Origin: Tethya wilhelma
Lineage: Eukaryota; Porifera; Demospongiae; Tethyida; Tethyidae
Direction of reading: 5' to 3'
Assembly (NCBI GenBank): GCA_964030475.1
Contig: CAXIPT010000005.1
Location: 788,705-852,704, forward strand
Length of the DNA: 64,000 nucleotides
Made by a program: the position numbers and the translations under genes. A model generated the notes under the pieces. It made no database searches, was not told the DNA's origin, and saw nothing but the letters and a program-made list of their open reading frames with translations. Positions 33,301 through 44,166 of this stretch are shown one piece after another; position 1 is the first letter of the stretch, and every line of letters begins with the position of its first letter.

Positions 33301-36300
33301 TGTGAGAATACAGGTACCTCTGTCTCCTAGGAGATATACAATAAGCACTACTACATAGCAGCTGCACTAGTACTAAATAGGCAGTGGCTAGAGAGCCGCC
33401 ACCGTAAACTAAAGCTAAATTAATTGTAGTCAATGGTGCCGGCTCTTTAATACAGTACCGGCAAAATCCGGATACTATGTATTATGTAACTCTGCAATAC
33501 AAAAGCAATAGGAAAGTATAGAGTCTGCCAGCTCTCTAGACACAGCATACTAAATAACTGAGCATATTGAACAACCACATAGGTTTATATTTAGTTTAGA
33601 AAGTAATTTTTTTGTGCTTCCTAAAGTTTTCAGCATTTATGGATAATATACATGTAAATCAACACATATAAGTCATGTAAGTCTTGCTTCTCTTTTTTTT
33701 GCACAAAATGACAAGCATTTTAAAAATGATGAATATTAACAAAAAAAATCTGTTTATGTATGTACCACAAGTTACTTTTAATGGCTCTAGAAGCCCAGAT
33801 GGTAGAAGCACCACTTTCAGCCCATTGTATTATTATTATTGTCATTGAACATGCCGCAGATAGGCACAAGAGGGTATTAGGGGAGACACAAACACAAACA
33901 TACAGAAAATTATATTAAGCCATTAAGAATCAGTTAGCTGTAGATAAGTGTTCAGGTACTGCAACTGCCAAAAGCGAGTTTTACTAGCTACAGGCAACTA
34001 GTAAGAACTCTCACTATGATGGGTGTCAACAAGAAAACCAGGTCTATTATCTTTACTTCATATACAACCAACACCAGATCATCATGAAATAACTGGCCAG
34101 ATGATGGACCAAGGGAAGCAGCACGAATCTCCTTGCTGGTGATCTTGATGTGTGTAGGATCTAGGACTGTCTTATATACTGTTACCTAGGCTGACCACTG
34201 CCTTGTAATTACTCTAATTGTTTTTGTAAGGACTATAGAGTAGTATACCACTCTGGTAAGACTTTGCTATCTCCTAGGTAACAGTTATAACTAGCAGTAC
34301 TCTTGAGTGCAGAGAAATTGCCTCGCGCAGATATACCGTAGATCGGGAAATTTTCGTCGGTAAAATATTTGCCTGTTAAATTTTCACGTAGTTTAATTTT
34401 CGTCGTTGCGAATAATTCGGTAAAAATTGCCATACAAAATAAATTTTCACCAAGTTTAATTTTCGTCAGTAATGGTCGTCAATAAAATTTTTTACCGACA
34501 AAAATTTCCCGATCTACGGTAGGCATTCCTTGAATCACACTTGAAAAGTAGCATTGTTAGCAGCTAGTGCTAAGCTATATCTAGAATCACTGAATCTGAT
34601 TGAGCACTTACTGTGCAGGTATAATCATAATCATTTTGCAAGAGTCACAGTGGTAGCAAGCAGGTTAGTAACTCTCACTTCTTCTGGTGTTAGCTAGAGG
34701 ATTCAAGTATGGCAACCAGTATTCCAGTCAGTGGCTGTCTGTCATTGACAGTAGTGTGGGCACTTGCATGCATGTGTTTAGTGACATCGATTGGTAAAGG
34801 TCATCAAATTCAAATGCATAACCGGAACAATTTTTGCTAAATTGGCACCGTTTTCATCCGGTGTTATGATGCTTAATTGGCTGGCTACTTCCATAATTTT
34901 TGGCCCTGCACGATTGCACTGCCTCGTGCTAAGGCGCTCGGCAATAAGAGGTGCCGAATTTTTAGAAGATCTATGGTGTACAGTACACGAGCAAGTGTGC
35001 AAACATGCACAATTTTGGTTACATCACAAAACGTAATGATTTTTATTTTAAGTTGACTATAATTAGCCTCATTCCCAGGCTCTCACCTTTGACCTTACAC
35101 TCACGGTAAGGAAGGAGAGAGCCTGGTCGGAAATATCACGTGAATGACGTGGGGATAGACACTAGGGTAGACACGTCCTTTGACCTCTGCAAGTTGCAGC
35201 GAGTCTGAACTAACGCTGCTACCATTTATAAATTGATTTTAGCTGCCCAAACCACGAAAATAAGCAAGGTAAGTACAGTAAAATTACTTACTTTCAAGTT
35301 GTTCATGCTAGGCGCTCATAAAACGGCACAATCGCGGCAGAGGTCAAAGGTCACGTCTACCTTCGCATCATCAATGACGAACTGATTCACGTGATATTTC
35401 TGACCAGGCTCTCTCCTTCCTTACCGTGAGTGTAAGGTCAAAGGTGAGAGCCTGGGAACGAGGCTAGACTATAATAGTGACACAGTTCCTTAAGTTACTG
35501 TGAAGATGTAGTTTATATAGGGGGTACTATCATGCAAAGAAAAATCAGAGCTTTAACCGATTACATACGTCATACCGCGAAGATGAAAATTCAAATTTCA
35601 AGTAGCTACGCATTATTTTTATATTTTTTTTACAAAGACAGTTTGGACTCTGTTTCTTTTATGATACAGCTAAGCAACTTTCATGCTAACTATGATGCAA
35701 GCCTCGCTGCTCTAGTGTAGCTTTTAACTGTAAAAAATAGCCAAAGTACGGAAGGGTCTAATCGTCGAATACGCTAAAAAATTTTTTGTCGTCTTAGGCT
35801 TTTTTTGTAGCTTGGCACCAACGCTCACAAAAGCGATGCTATGGCTATAGCCTAACTATCCCTGCACCTACGTAACAACTTTGAAGCTTGTCCCTTGAAA
35901 GGCTGTAGAGAAAACGTTGATCTAAACATCACTATTGTGATCACGTCGATCGTGACCTCTGGTCGTGTAGCTACTGCTACAGCCACACCCCTTCAAGAGT
36001 TGCAACTCAAACTTTGTATTTTAGTAGAGAGGTACTTTACCTATTTGTGCAGGAAGTTCAGAATTCAATGCTTAGACGCTTTGTCTAAACAATAGCGCTA
36101 AAGGTCATAGTACGCAAAAGTGTGTACTTCGCGTTTAAAAATATAATTTTTTAGTACACACAAGTACATACTTCGCGGGTAATTGATTAACTCTAAAGGC
36201 ATTCTTCTAGATAATCCCAAAAAAATCAAGTTTTAATGGGATAAAAGGTTTTTCGTAGTTTTAAATTTCGTATACGCGGCGCACACTCGTATAAAGTAAA

Positions 36301-38628
36301 TGCGGATGTTAAATTTTCGCATTTTTAATTTTTGTACATTCGACCAGCATACGAAAAATACGAAAATTTCCCGCTATATGGCATTTCAAATAAGATGATA
36401 GACATATTGGTTTATTGATGCATATAAGAGTTTAGCTCTTTTCACACTCTACTTGGAGCTAAGTTGATATAATGTGTAGCTACTATTATGCAAAAAATAA
36501 CTTGTAAATTGGCATTTATTCATTGTGATGTCATCAAAATGGTGCAAAGAATTAATATTAATGTTAATCATACTTATAAACTTGTTTGTACAGACTTCTG
36601 TATTACTAACCGTGCAATTATTAATTTTTCGTAATTGCCCTTGAATTTTGCACAGCTAGGGATAGTAGAGCACAGTTGCAGCAAATGTTCAAATTTAGAT
36701 TTTATTTCTTCAATGTTGATAACAGTAAATTACATAGGCAAGAAAATTTTATTTTACACTGTCATGAATAAGTGAATCGATATCTTTATGCTTCTCATGA
36801 TAGGGTCTTTGGTCATCATTGACTGCATAGGCTAGAATTTAGCATCAGTTCCATTCTCTCTTTGAATTGAAAAGCATTCTCTCAAATTAATAATTTTTAA
36901 TAACCAAAATTTTACCGTTTAGCAGTGTGCAGGTGATATTGCAGTGGTTATTATCTATGGCCTAGTACACGTAGCTATAATTATTATAGTGTTCAAATGT
37001 GTTCTATTTTCCAACCACAGGATGCATGTTTTGTAGTCTATATATAGTAGCACTTACTCACTACTCAGTATGGGATTTAGAGTAAATGTTTTTCCTTTGA
37101 TGTCATATAAGGCTTCATACTACAAAAAGATTTGTTGCCAGTCCATTTTTTATACTCTACCTAATCTACTATAGGGCTTGCTCAGGCTCACCCCTCATAC
37201 TTGCTCCTGCACTTAGCTGCCCATTATCCAAGATGTAAACAGTCTAAAATGTATTGTTTGAGCTTCATGTGTCTATTACAGATTTTTCTCTTCTCCATGC
37301 CAAGGTAGCTAGCTACATAACTGTACCTTGCTAAGTATCAATCAAAAGCGCTTGGCCTTCTCTACTCCAATATCATACTAGTTTTTACTGGACTAGTCCT
37401 GAATGTGAGTAGAAATGTAGACCCGTTGCACGTGATGTCACAGGTCACATGACAAAAAAAGTCAGCCATCTTGGAGGACAATTTTGTACAGTGAGTATGG
37501 GAAGATAACAAAGAATCATTCTTGGAGCTCTTGGCACAGTCTGAAAATCAGAACTTTTGCAGCAGCTTCTATGTAATACAACTGCCCCTCTGTCCTCCAA
37601 TATAGGCAGGGCTTATCCCTGTATACTTGAAAATTTTTCCCGTAAATGTGTGAGTTACGAGTGACAAAGATTCCCTGAGTTGTGAGCAATCACACCTTGA
37701 GAAGGTCCTGAAGGGGAACGGCTACCCCAGTGTCGTTGAGAATGAAGCAAAGAACAGGCAGCTGCTGACACCTAATAGGACAGATTCAGAGGACGAACCG
37801 TTGGCAACAGCAGTGTTTCCGTATTACCAAGGAACAAGCGAAGCAATCAGGAGGATCCTAAAGGATTACAATATACGTGCAGCTTTCAGATCACCACCAA
37901 CACTCAGATCCTGACCAGAGTGAAAGACCCTGTCAATAGAGAACAGAGAAGTGGTGTGGTGTATAAGATCAATTGTACGTGCGGAGATTGCTATATAGGA
38001 GAGACAGGAAGACCAATGGCTACTAGAATGAAAGAACATTTTGCTGCATGCAAGTATGGCCGATTTGAGAGATCAGCTGTTGCAGAACACAGCTGGAAGG
38101 ATGGACATGAAATGGATTGGAAGAATGTTGAAGTGCTGGATGTGGAAGAGAATCACAAGGAAAGACTTGTGAAGGAAGCACTCTACATCAGAACAACAGA
38201 CCCAAGAATTAGACTGAACAGAGATGAAGGCAAAGAGATCTCTCAAGTCTGGCTCCAACTCAAACAGAAGTTCAAGCCCCGCCTTGGTCACCAACATCAC
38301 GATCGAGACGCTAACTGCAACTCGAGTGGGAGCCACGCCCACTCTGGAGAGGTGACGTCACACGCCTCCACTGAGCGTGCGTGAACATTGAACATTGATA
38401 AAAACTGTTGATTTCATGCATATTTTCTCATTATTTGCCCTGATGATGGTAACTGCATTGTTACCGAAACGTTGGCAGAATTAAAGTTTGATATTTTCAA
38501 TCTGCATACTGGGTTGGTGAACAAGAATATAATTTAATAAAAATTAATATCGTTAATTTATTTCTTTATGCAGTGATCCACGAAGTACTGGTCTAAGGAT
38601 TCGGAGTTTTCCAATTAAAGTACTTTGA
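27314..38628 (+). CDS. Gene of unknown function, four 3' exons with a 10 kb intron
   Basis: Exons 27314-27514, 27862-28050, 28533-28595 and 38574-38628 all join in phase 2 (AG at the 3' end, G or T next). The three internal ones have lengths divisible by three. The product reads SNPCIETSALYYYQPFVGQY, then SFEIEEAVHLLSGFIQPG, a Pro/Glu/Gln/Asp-rich low-complexity region (27862-28050), APRVLKPPGQPVN, and the final SDPRSTGLRIRSFPIKVL before TGA. An AATAAA lies at 38727-38732. I do not recognise the family. The last exon is linked across about 10 kb of transposon-filled intron only by phase and sense, so that link is the weakest part. 5' exons are missing. Confidence 0.5.
29143..29746 (+). mobile_element. 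AAGCCTCGG-family element, copy
   Basis: Both ends are present (AAGCCTCGGTGCGTGAG at left; GCCGAGGCTTATGCACC then ATCGGTGCTTTTA at right). It lies directly next to another copy starting at 29749, sharing the TT between them. Intronic position in the 27-38 kb gene. Confidence 0.7.
29749..30545 (+). mobile_element. AAGCCTCGG-family element, copy
   Basis: Complete copy with the left hairpin, TGTCTG repeat and the right end TGTGCCGAGGCTTGTGCACC. It serves as the intact reference for the copy broken by a MITE at 23136. Confidence 0.75.
30900..31011. mobile_element. Single arm of the 25.8 kb fold-back family
   Basis: AACATTGGAAATGTAGTGAG and flanking words match one arm of the element at 25780-26062; the opposite arm is not seen. 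Confidence 0.5.
31167..31312. mobile_element. Small MITE with 31 bp inverted repeats
   Basis: TCAGAGGAGGTATGACA at the left and its complement at the right, extending through CGAGTGTCAATT. GTCAGC occurs on both flanks. About 146 bp. Confidence 0.8.
31313..32310. other. Intronic non-coding stretch
   Basis: A frame at 31881-32114 has no recognisable domain. No other feature seen. Confidence 0.3.
32311..32534. mobile_element. TACCGTATAGCGGGAAATTT-type MITE
   Basis: Inverted ends TACCGTATAGCGGGAAATTT and TACCGTATATAGCGGGAAAT continue inward through the complementary GTGGGGGGAAATTTTTGCG. Flanked by AT/TA-rich sequence. ORFs here are shadows of the palindrome. Confidence 0.8.
32535..34333. other. 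Intronic non-coding stretch
   Basis: Nothing recognisable apart from low-complexity T/A runs and a GTATTATTATTATTGTCATT stretch near 33826, which could be the 3' tail of an old retroelement. Confidence 0.3.
34334..34521. mobile_element. Diverged relative of the TACCGT MITE
   Basis: TACCGTAGATCGGGAAATTT at both ends in inverted orientation, about 188 bp. Terminal TACCG and GGGAAATTT words match the 32.3 kb copy; the interior differs. Confidence 0.8.
35064..35466. mobile_element. TAGCCTCG-family MITE, copy 3 (403 bp)
   Basis: Ends TAGCCTCATTCCCAGGCTC and GAGCCTGGGAACGAGGCTA, then a longer inverted stretch and the shared ATCACGTGAAT core. A perfect 9 bp duplication GACTATAAT flanks it (35055-35063, 35467-35475). 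Confidence 0.9.
35476..37683. other. Intronic non-coding stretch
   Basis: No gene seen. Near 36345-36395 there is a half end of the GGGAAATTT-type MITE (ACGAAAATTTCCCGCTATAT). Confidence 0.3.
37684..38384 (+). pseudogene. Penelope-like element, 3' fragment of RT plus GIY-YIG endonuclease
   Basis: A first frame (37684-37911) encodes the end of the reverse transcriptase (EKVLKGNGYPSVVENEAKNR ... VFPYYQGTSEAIRRILKDY). It breaks at a frameshift or small deletion near 37910. A second frame (37920-38384) carries the linker VKDPVNREQRSGVVYKINC and a GIY-YIG endonuclease core (CYIGETGRPMATRMKEH) with the downstream HSWKDGHEMDW. This RT-GIY-YIG order is diagnostic of Penelope-like elements. Most of the RT is missing, so the copy is dead on arrival (5' truncated). 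It lies in the intron of the 27-38 kb gene in the same orientation. Confidence 0.85.
38434..38479 (+). ncRNA. Hammerhead-ribozyme-like motif in the Penelope 3' region
   Basis: CTGATGA (38440-38446), a 6 bp stem (GGTAAC / GTTACC), then GAAA (38466-38469) and ACGTT. The six bases before CTGATGA (TTTGCC) pair with GGCAGA directly after GTT (38474-38479), giving stem I. ACGT can act as the minimal, self-complementary stem III, and cleavage would follow GTT. One unpaired U between CTGATGA and stem II departs from the simplest consensus. Penelope-like elements are known to carry such minimal type I hammerheads. Confidence 0.65.
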
Positions 38629-39148
38629 ATTATACATGTCCTGACACTGTATGTCTTTTAAGTGTATATCTATGTTTTAAATTTTGTTTCAACACATGAA
38701 TGTATACACCAAGTTTACAAAAATTTAATAAATGAAAAGTTTTAAGTATGCCAAGTTGTGTTTCAAATTCAGTGATAGAGTACAAAGTAGTATACATGTT
38801 ACATTAAATTCATAATGTAGATCAAGGTGACTACCCCGGCTTACAAAAGCTTTGCAAAAAAATGTGTGTACTTCACTTACTGGGTGATATTCTCCTGAAA
38901 TAGTCAGCAGATACAATTATTCCTTGGACGAGGGTCCTCTGACTATCCAATGGTGTCTACTATTTCAATTGGAATCTCAGAGGCACTGCTCAGACCATAG
39001 ATATTAAATAGAGACTATGTGAACCGGGATCAATGATCCATCTGGATCATATCATGGAATCGGAAACGCCCAGGATCGATCACGCGGACGCGCGCACATG
39101 TACAGGAAATTTGCAATATGTCACGTGATGGCCGGTTTTTTTTTAGCA
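38629..39148. other. 3' flank of the 27-38 kb gene
   Basis: Contains the AATAAA at 38727-38732. A CACGTG E-box-like word is at 39122. Nothing else recognised. Confidence 0.4.
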
Positions 39149-39209
39149 ATGGCGTACGTGCATGCACTGGTGCAGGACGCGTACGGTTTACAAGGAGACT
39201 TTCATCAAG
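39149..39209 (+). CDS. Possible first coding exon of an unidentified gene
   Basis: ATGGCGTACGTGCATGC opens a 61 bp frame (MAYVHALVQDAYGLQGDFHQ) in a good start context and ends at a plausible donor (CAAG then GTAAAT). No second exon was found. It could be chance. Confidence 0.25.
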
Positions 39210-39861
39210 GTAAATTTGTCACATAATTATTCTACAAATCATTATATAGACTATAGCATTGAAAATTCCAAATGGCTGCATAATTCAGCATGATATTATT
39301 ATTTCATATTCATTCATGCAGTTTGTCTGGGTCACTAATCTCGTGGGCCAGCCGGCCCCACAGAGACTATCATGGGTCATGCAGCCTATAATGTGACAGT
39401 GTAGCATACTGTATACATACTGACTCACTGATAATGAGGATTCAAGCTTCAAATTCAACCAAGCTAGCTTCTATATCAAGTCATGCAGTATTCCCGAGTG
39501 CATTAGTGCGAGCATAGATATTTGCCGAGCACCTTTATAGCGTGCATGCAGGAGAGTGTGCAGGGCTAGGGCCAAAAATTGTGGAACTAGCAGCCAATTA
39601 ACACTGGATGAAGGATCAGGATGGCAACCCACACCTGCTGAATGTCTTGGAAGTTAAGACTGAGTGGCTTCCTCTGTGCTGGGCTTTTTTTCCCTTTCTT
39701 CAAGTTTTTACAAGCTAGCTGGCTATTTTCAAGAGTTCTTTAATTTTATTGTCCTATTTTTTTTATTTTTTAATTTTTTTTACCCTTCAAAGATTATGAT
39801 GAACACACATGATTTTTGCAAAGCTATTGTCAGCATGACATGTATGTTATGCTACAAAAAA
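39210..39861. other. Non-coding stretch
   Basis: T-rich low complexity at 39690-39785; no gene seen. Confidence 0.3.
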
Positions 39862-39936
39862 CCCCAAAAAACCCAGTATAAGAAAGGTAATTACCAATGT
39901 CTTCTGTAATTACCTTTCTTACTGGGTTTTTTGGGG
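39862..39936. repeat. Hairpin-forming inverted repeat
   Basis: CCCCAAAAAACCCAGTA and AGAAAGGTAATTAC face their complements across a short loop, about 33 bp per arm. Possibly a tiny fold-back element. Confidence 0.7.
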
Positions 39937-40810
39937 ATGGGGGGGGAGAGGGGGGGAAGGGAAGGAAAGAAAGGGTCTCGGCATCAGACTAGGAATGAGG
40001 TATGTAATCCTGCAGGGCCAAGAATTATGGAAGTAGCAGCCCGGATTGGGGTGTCATAATACCCGATGAAAATGGTGCCAATTTGGCAATAATTGTTCCT
40101 GTTATACATTTGAATTTGATAACCTTTACCAATTGATGTTATGATACCAGCAATCAGCTACACAAATTAATGATTATATTGCAATCATGCAGAGTCAGAT
40201 TGATTCTGTATGTAGCTAGCTTAGCTGCTGCCAATACTGCTTTTGAATGTGCATAAATCTGCACAAGGCAATTTCCCTGTATTCATGCAGTGTACTACTA
40301 TAGTATACGTAGAACCTTGGGTATACTATCTATTATCATAAATCGGTTTGTATCTTGGGTTGGTTGGAATTATTATGATCACTTCTTTGCTCAGGTTTCT
40401 GATTAGAAGTTATTATGATTAGTTTTTAACCAATCATCACGGTTTCCTCCAAAACCATGGCACCACATGGCTTGCACTATTGCAAGAGAAGCTTCAGTTT
40501 TATTTATAGTGATCTCGCTATGAGTCCAGACTCTTCAGAAGGCACTGATTCTGCACATTATTCAAGTTATGATACACTCTTGTTGTAAGTAAGCTAACTT
40601 AATTATGTAGTAGGTAGCGTCACCTATTAGCTTTCACTGAGCTATCTGACTGTCTACCCTTGCAAATGTTCACTTGCATAATATTATAATAGAAAAAAAG
40701 GGAAAAAAGAATATATAAATGCCATATGATTATGATAGTACTGTAAAATTTCAAATACCTATTCTTGCTCAGTTTCTCGATTGAAAGGATTATAATATTT
40801 CCCCTCACAG
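39937..40810. other. Non-coding stretch
   Basis: G-rich run at 39938-39965; otherwise unremarkable AT-rich DNA. Confidence 0.3.
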
Positions 40811-40964
40811 ATGTTCAGACAACCTCTCATGAATTCCTCAGTGAATCCTCACAAATCACTATTGACAAGACTTCATTGCCTTCTAGTAATTAATGAGCTA
40901 GGGTCATGCAGATTATTTCCTTTCCTTATAATTACTGTAAATGATACATTGTTAGGTCAGTGAC
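40811..40964 (+). pseudogene. IgFN relic: stalk exon fused to intron and C-terminal pieces
   Basis: After a CTCACAG acceptor, DVQTTSHEFLSESSQ and ITIDKTSLPS match the IgFN-1 stalk exon (16646-16717). This is followed by AATTAATGAGCTAGGGTCATG, matching the IgFN-1 intron at 17366, and then ATGATACATTGTTAGGTCAG, matching the very end of the gene at 18018-18037. The exons between are deleted. It sits in the same position relative to an IgTM tail relic (41.4 kb) as IgFN-1 does to IgTM-7. Confidence 0.65.
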
Positions 40965-41386
40965 AGTGTGATTGATTATGTATACTGTACATGTTTGGCT
41001 CTAATAATACTTATCATAATAATTATTATAATGTTATATATAATTATATATTTTTTAATATAAAAATAATAATTATACAGGAATAATAGCCTGTTAGTAT
41101 ATATTAATGGACAAAAACAGCATACATGCAAAGAACAAAGCAACATACCTATATGACTACTCACAAAGTTTAATGAACAAAATAGTTAGAATTACTGTTT
41201 GACTCATGCATATAGTTCAGCGGATACTTTCAACCAAGCATGTATATAGCCCGAGTCAATATTGCTACAATGAATATCATTATACAATAACATAGTAATG
41301 CATTTACATGGGTAGACAATTAATTTTATGATTGCAATTGAATTTACTACACTTATTAGTAGCTATAGACACTTACTGTGATGAAT

Positions 41387-41623
41387 TTATGAGGAGCTTG
41401 GAATCTGGAGTGGAATTTGACTGGAATTATGACGATCACATTCAGACGTATCAGGATCGCATTCAGACGTATCAAGACCACATTCAGATGTATCAGGATC
41501 GCATTCAGGCGTATCAAGACCACATTCAGATGTATCAGGATCATATTCAGGCATATGAGGACCACATCCAGGTGATTGAGGCGTATTAGGACCACATTCA
41601 GGGATATCAGGACTAGACCTTGA
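41387..41623 (-). pseudogene. Cytoplasmic-tail exon of an IgTM gene with heptad repeats
   Basis: The minus-strand frame has five consecutive seven-residue repeats of the form DPDTSEC / GLDTPEC (21 bp period), preceded by degenerate units and followed by DRHNSSQIPLQ and a stop. The end matches the IgTM-7 tail (DPDTSHDQCDLDSSQTYLQS). No ectodomain or membrane exon is found nearby, so this is an orphan exon. The cysteine in every heptad is notable for a cytoplasmic segment. Confidence 0.6.
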
Positions 41624-42793
41624 CAGAATTTGCTAGCAAAATTTTGAGCAAAATAGGTAGTGAAAAGAATTGTAATTTGCTAGCAAAATTGGCAAAATGG
41701 GCAGAATATTTTCACACTTTTGGTAAGACTGCATGATGCATGCATGAGTGCATAATTAAAACTTGAACATGCACTTAGACAACTACACTCTACACGTACT
41801 CTATACACTCAAGCTGATTTTTCTGTTACATGCATGCTTACAGTGTACCAAAATGATAATAAAAGGTAATCATTAAAGCTAATACTTTACATTTCACAAA
41901 CCCAAAATTAATAATGCCTGTATATTCAGCATTGAAAAGTATTAACGGGTAGTGGTTTAATTCTTTCCTATTAATTAGCAATTATTAAGCAAAATAGGTA
42001 AAATAAAAGGCAAAATGGGCTGAAATATTAAGCAAAAATTTAAAGAAAAGCAAAATAGGTAGGAAAAAGAGCAAATTATGTCAAGGCCTAATCAGGAGTT
42101 TAAAGTATGCCATTAGGCTATAAAAAGGCTGGATTATTAAAAATTACTACTGGGGCATGCACAATTAAGGACTCTGTCACCAATCTGTCCATAATTGTGT
42201 AGCTGCCCAGTCACACGAGAACAAGGCTGTGTCAGTGAAGAAATGAGCAGCTAGCTAGACTGAGCTGACTGTGAGTAATGCCAGTGCTGTTAGGCAGCAC
42301 AGCTTGATCTCGATATTATTTCTTGATGGCCGTGTAAATAGAAATATTGTAAGTCTGAGGCCATCACACACTTTGTCCGAATCCAAAATAGCTATGAAAC
42401 TTGAATTTAGGGTTGCGGCGAATGTGCGGGCATAATTTCCGGAATAATAGTATACTTTATGGAGTCACAATACATTTCTCCTATACACCAGGAGTGCAAT
42501 TACAGCAGTAATTGCACTATCATGTAATCAACATGATTTTTAATTATAGTAATACCTTCTGTGGTTTTAGTAATTGCACTCCCGCATATAATAAAAAATC
42601 TTGTAAGCTAGCCTTCATTTTACGTTTATCCCTTTAAAAAAATATAAGGCAATATTAGCTAATTTTGTGTTTATTCTCCATAAGGCCAGGCAAAGTAGAT
42701 TCATTGTTTCTCATCACCGCCCGCTCCTTTCAGAACTATGCCGCTTTGACTGTCATTATTGCTCTTTTTACCTTGACACGTGACTTGGTTTGA
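41624..42793. other. Non-coding stretch
   Basis: Short words GCAAAATAGGTA and GCAAAATGGGC recur between 41640 and 42080. A palindromic word around TGCAATTAC/GTAATTGCA lies at 42494-42520. No gene seen. Confidence 0.3.
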
Positions 42794-42824
42794 NCGTCGG
42801 CAGCGTCAGATGTGTAAAGAGACA
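42794..42824. other. Probable Nextera adapter remnant after an N (assembly join)
   Basis: The N at 42794 is followed by CGTCGGCAGCGTCAGATGTG and TAAAGAGACA. This matches the Nextera/Tn5 read-1 adapter with its mosaic end, apart from a small deletion. It is sequencing-library DNA rather than genome, and sequence continuity across it should not be trusted. Confidence 0.85.
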
Positions 42825-43206
42825 TACGCTTGCATAACTTTTCCCCCCCGCCCATTAATTTTTGCGACAACACGGCGAGGGGCAGGCCCGGGGGATCCCC
42901 ACGGCCGGCCACAACAGTCACATAATTATACGTTAGGAATGCGTAGGTCTCAGCAAAACGTGCGCGCGCCCCAGGCCCATTTACATTGCATTACGTAATG
43001 CAATGCGAGCAAATCATGATATCACTAGGCAACCGTGCCACATTATCGATGACGTCATCTTTAATTTACGATCGCGCGTAGGCTAAGGAGATCTCTACAC
43101 TTCAAAAATCAATGACAAAAACCATGACAATAAATGTTTTTTTGCAGCTAATTTACTCTAAAGTAATACTTACAAATTGCAGAATCCCTCCGATGAGAAC
43201 TTAGAT
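42825..43206. other. GC-richer non-coding stretch after the adapter
   Basis: Contains C/G runs (CCCCCCCGCCC, GGCCCGGGGGATCC) unlike its surroundings; no exon supported. Confidence 0.3.
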
Positions 43207-43797
43207 ACGGGCTAGTGTTTGAATATGAATGCAAGTATGCAAATAAGCACACGCTATATAGTTATTTTAGATGCGGAAGCAGATAGTTAATTTTTGGCGT
43301 CAATTTTTGCAGAACTTGCAAAAATCTTACCGTATATTCGCGACTAAAGTACTGCACAGTGGAAGGTAAAGGGCAGCTCGAAGAGTTTTTACAAAAAGAA
43401 ACAGCTGGATCGTCGAAGCGCTCTTTGGTAGCTGCATGGCATGTGCCTGGGGCGCTTCTGCTGAACACTTTTTAGCTGCTCAAAGAGTTTGTAGCTGGAG
43501 TTGAAAGAAAATCTCGTCGAGCCGCCCTCGAGAACCAGTGTAGGTTTTCTCTGCCACAGCATTCAGGAACTGAAGAACAACTCACCAGGTTGGAAAAAAC
43601 TGACGCCAAAATTTTATTTGAGCCTGACTTACTTGACAGACGCGCTGTAATAATCCACACTTTCCATTATCTAAGAATAAGCAGGTGATGACTGCGCTTT
43701 TCTAGCAGTAGAAGTTGGTCCAAGTGGTAGTGTTGCCATAAAAGCCTAGTTTAGGCTGGCTCATGAATTATTCATATTCAAATACTAGCCCGTAACC
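43207..43797. mobile_element. Inverted-repeat element with nested inner repeat
   Basis: Outer ends around ACGGGCTAGTGTTTGAATAT and its complement near 43773-43797; inner ends TTTTGGCGTCAATTTTT and its complement at 43289-43615, the same inner ends as at 20168-20489. No convincing coding region, although a minus-strand frame at 43472-43660 lies inside. Confidence 0.6.
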
Positions 43798-44166
43798 TTA
43801 CTTTTTAGTTATGAATAAGAAGAATAACAAGAGATTATAGTTTCATTAGATACATTAACTTTTGGGAGCTGTGCTCTGGTTTCAGAATTATCTGCATTAG
43901 AAATCAATGTAGAATTTGCTGGAAAATCTTGGGGGACTGTCCTTAAAGGAACTGTGTCACTATATAAGCGGTGTTTTGTTACTATAAATGGGTTGTAAAC
44001 AGAAACCTTACAGTATTAAGTGCGCATTACGCAAGCTACTTAGGCTTTTAATAACAGCTGACCACGTAGTACTATTACGCGAGTAAAAGCAAAATGCGCA
44101 ATACACGGAGTAGTATGCAAACGTTCCCGGACGTGGTACCCGCGTATCAACAAAAAACGTCACAAA
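43798..44166. other. Non-coding spacer
   Basis: Nothing recognised. Confidence 0.3.

Noticed and set aside
41332..41589. Plus-strand ORF rich in HIQTYQD repeats
   Set aside because: Shadow of the minus-strand heptad-repeat tail exon, which has homology to the IgTM-7 tail; the plus frame has none.
43262..43660. Two minus-strand ORFs of 62-68 residues
   Set aside because: They lie inside an inverted-repeat element and show no domain; probably chance.
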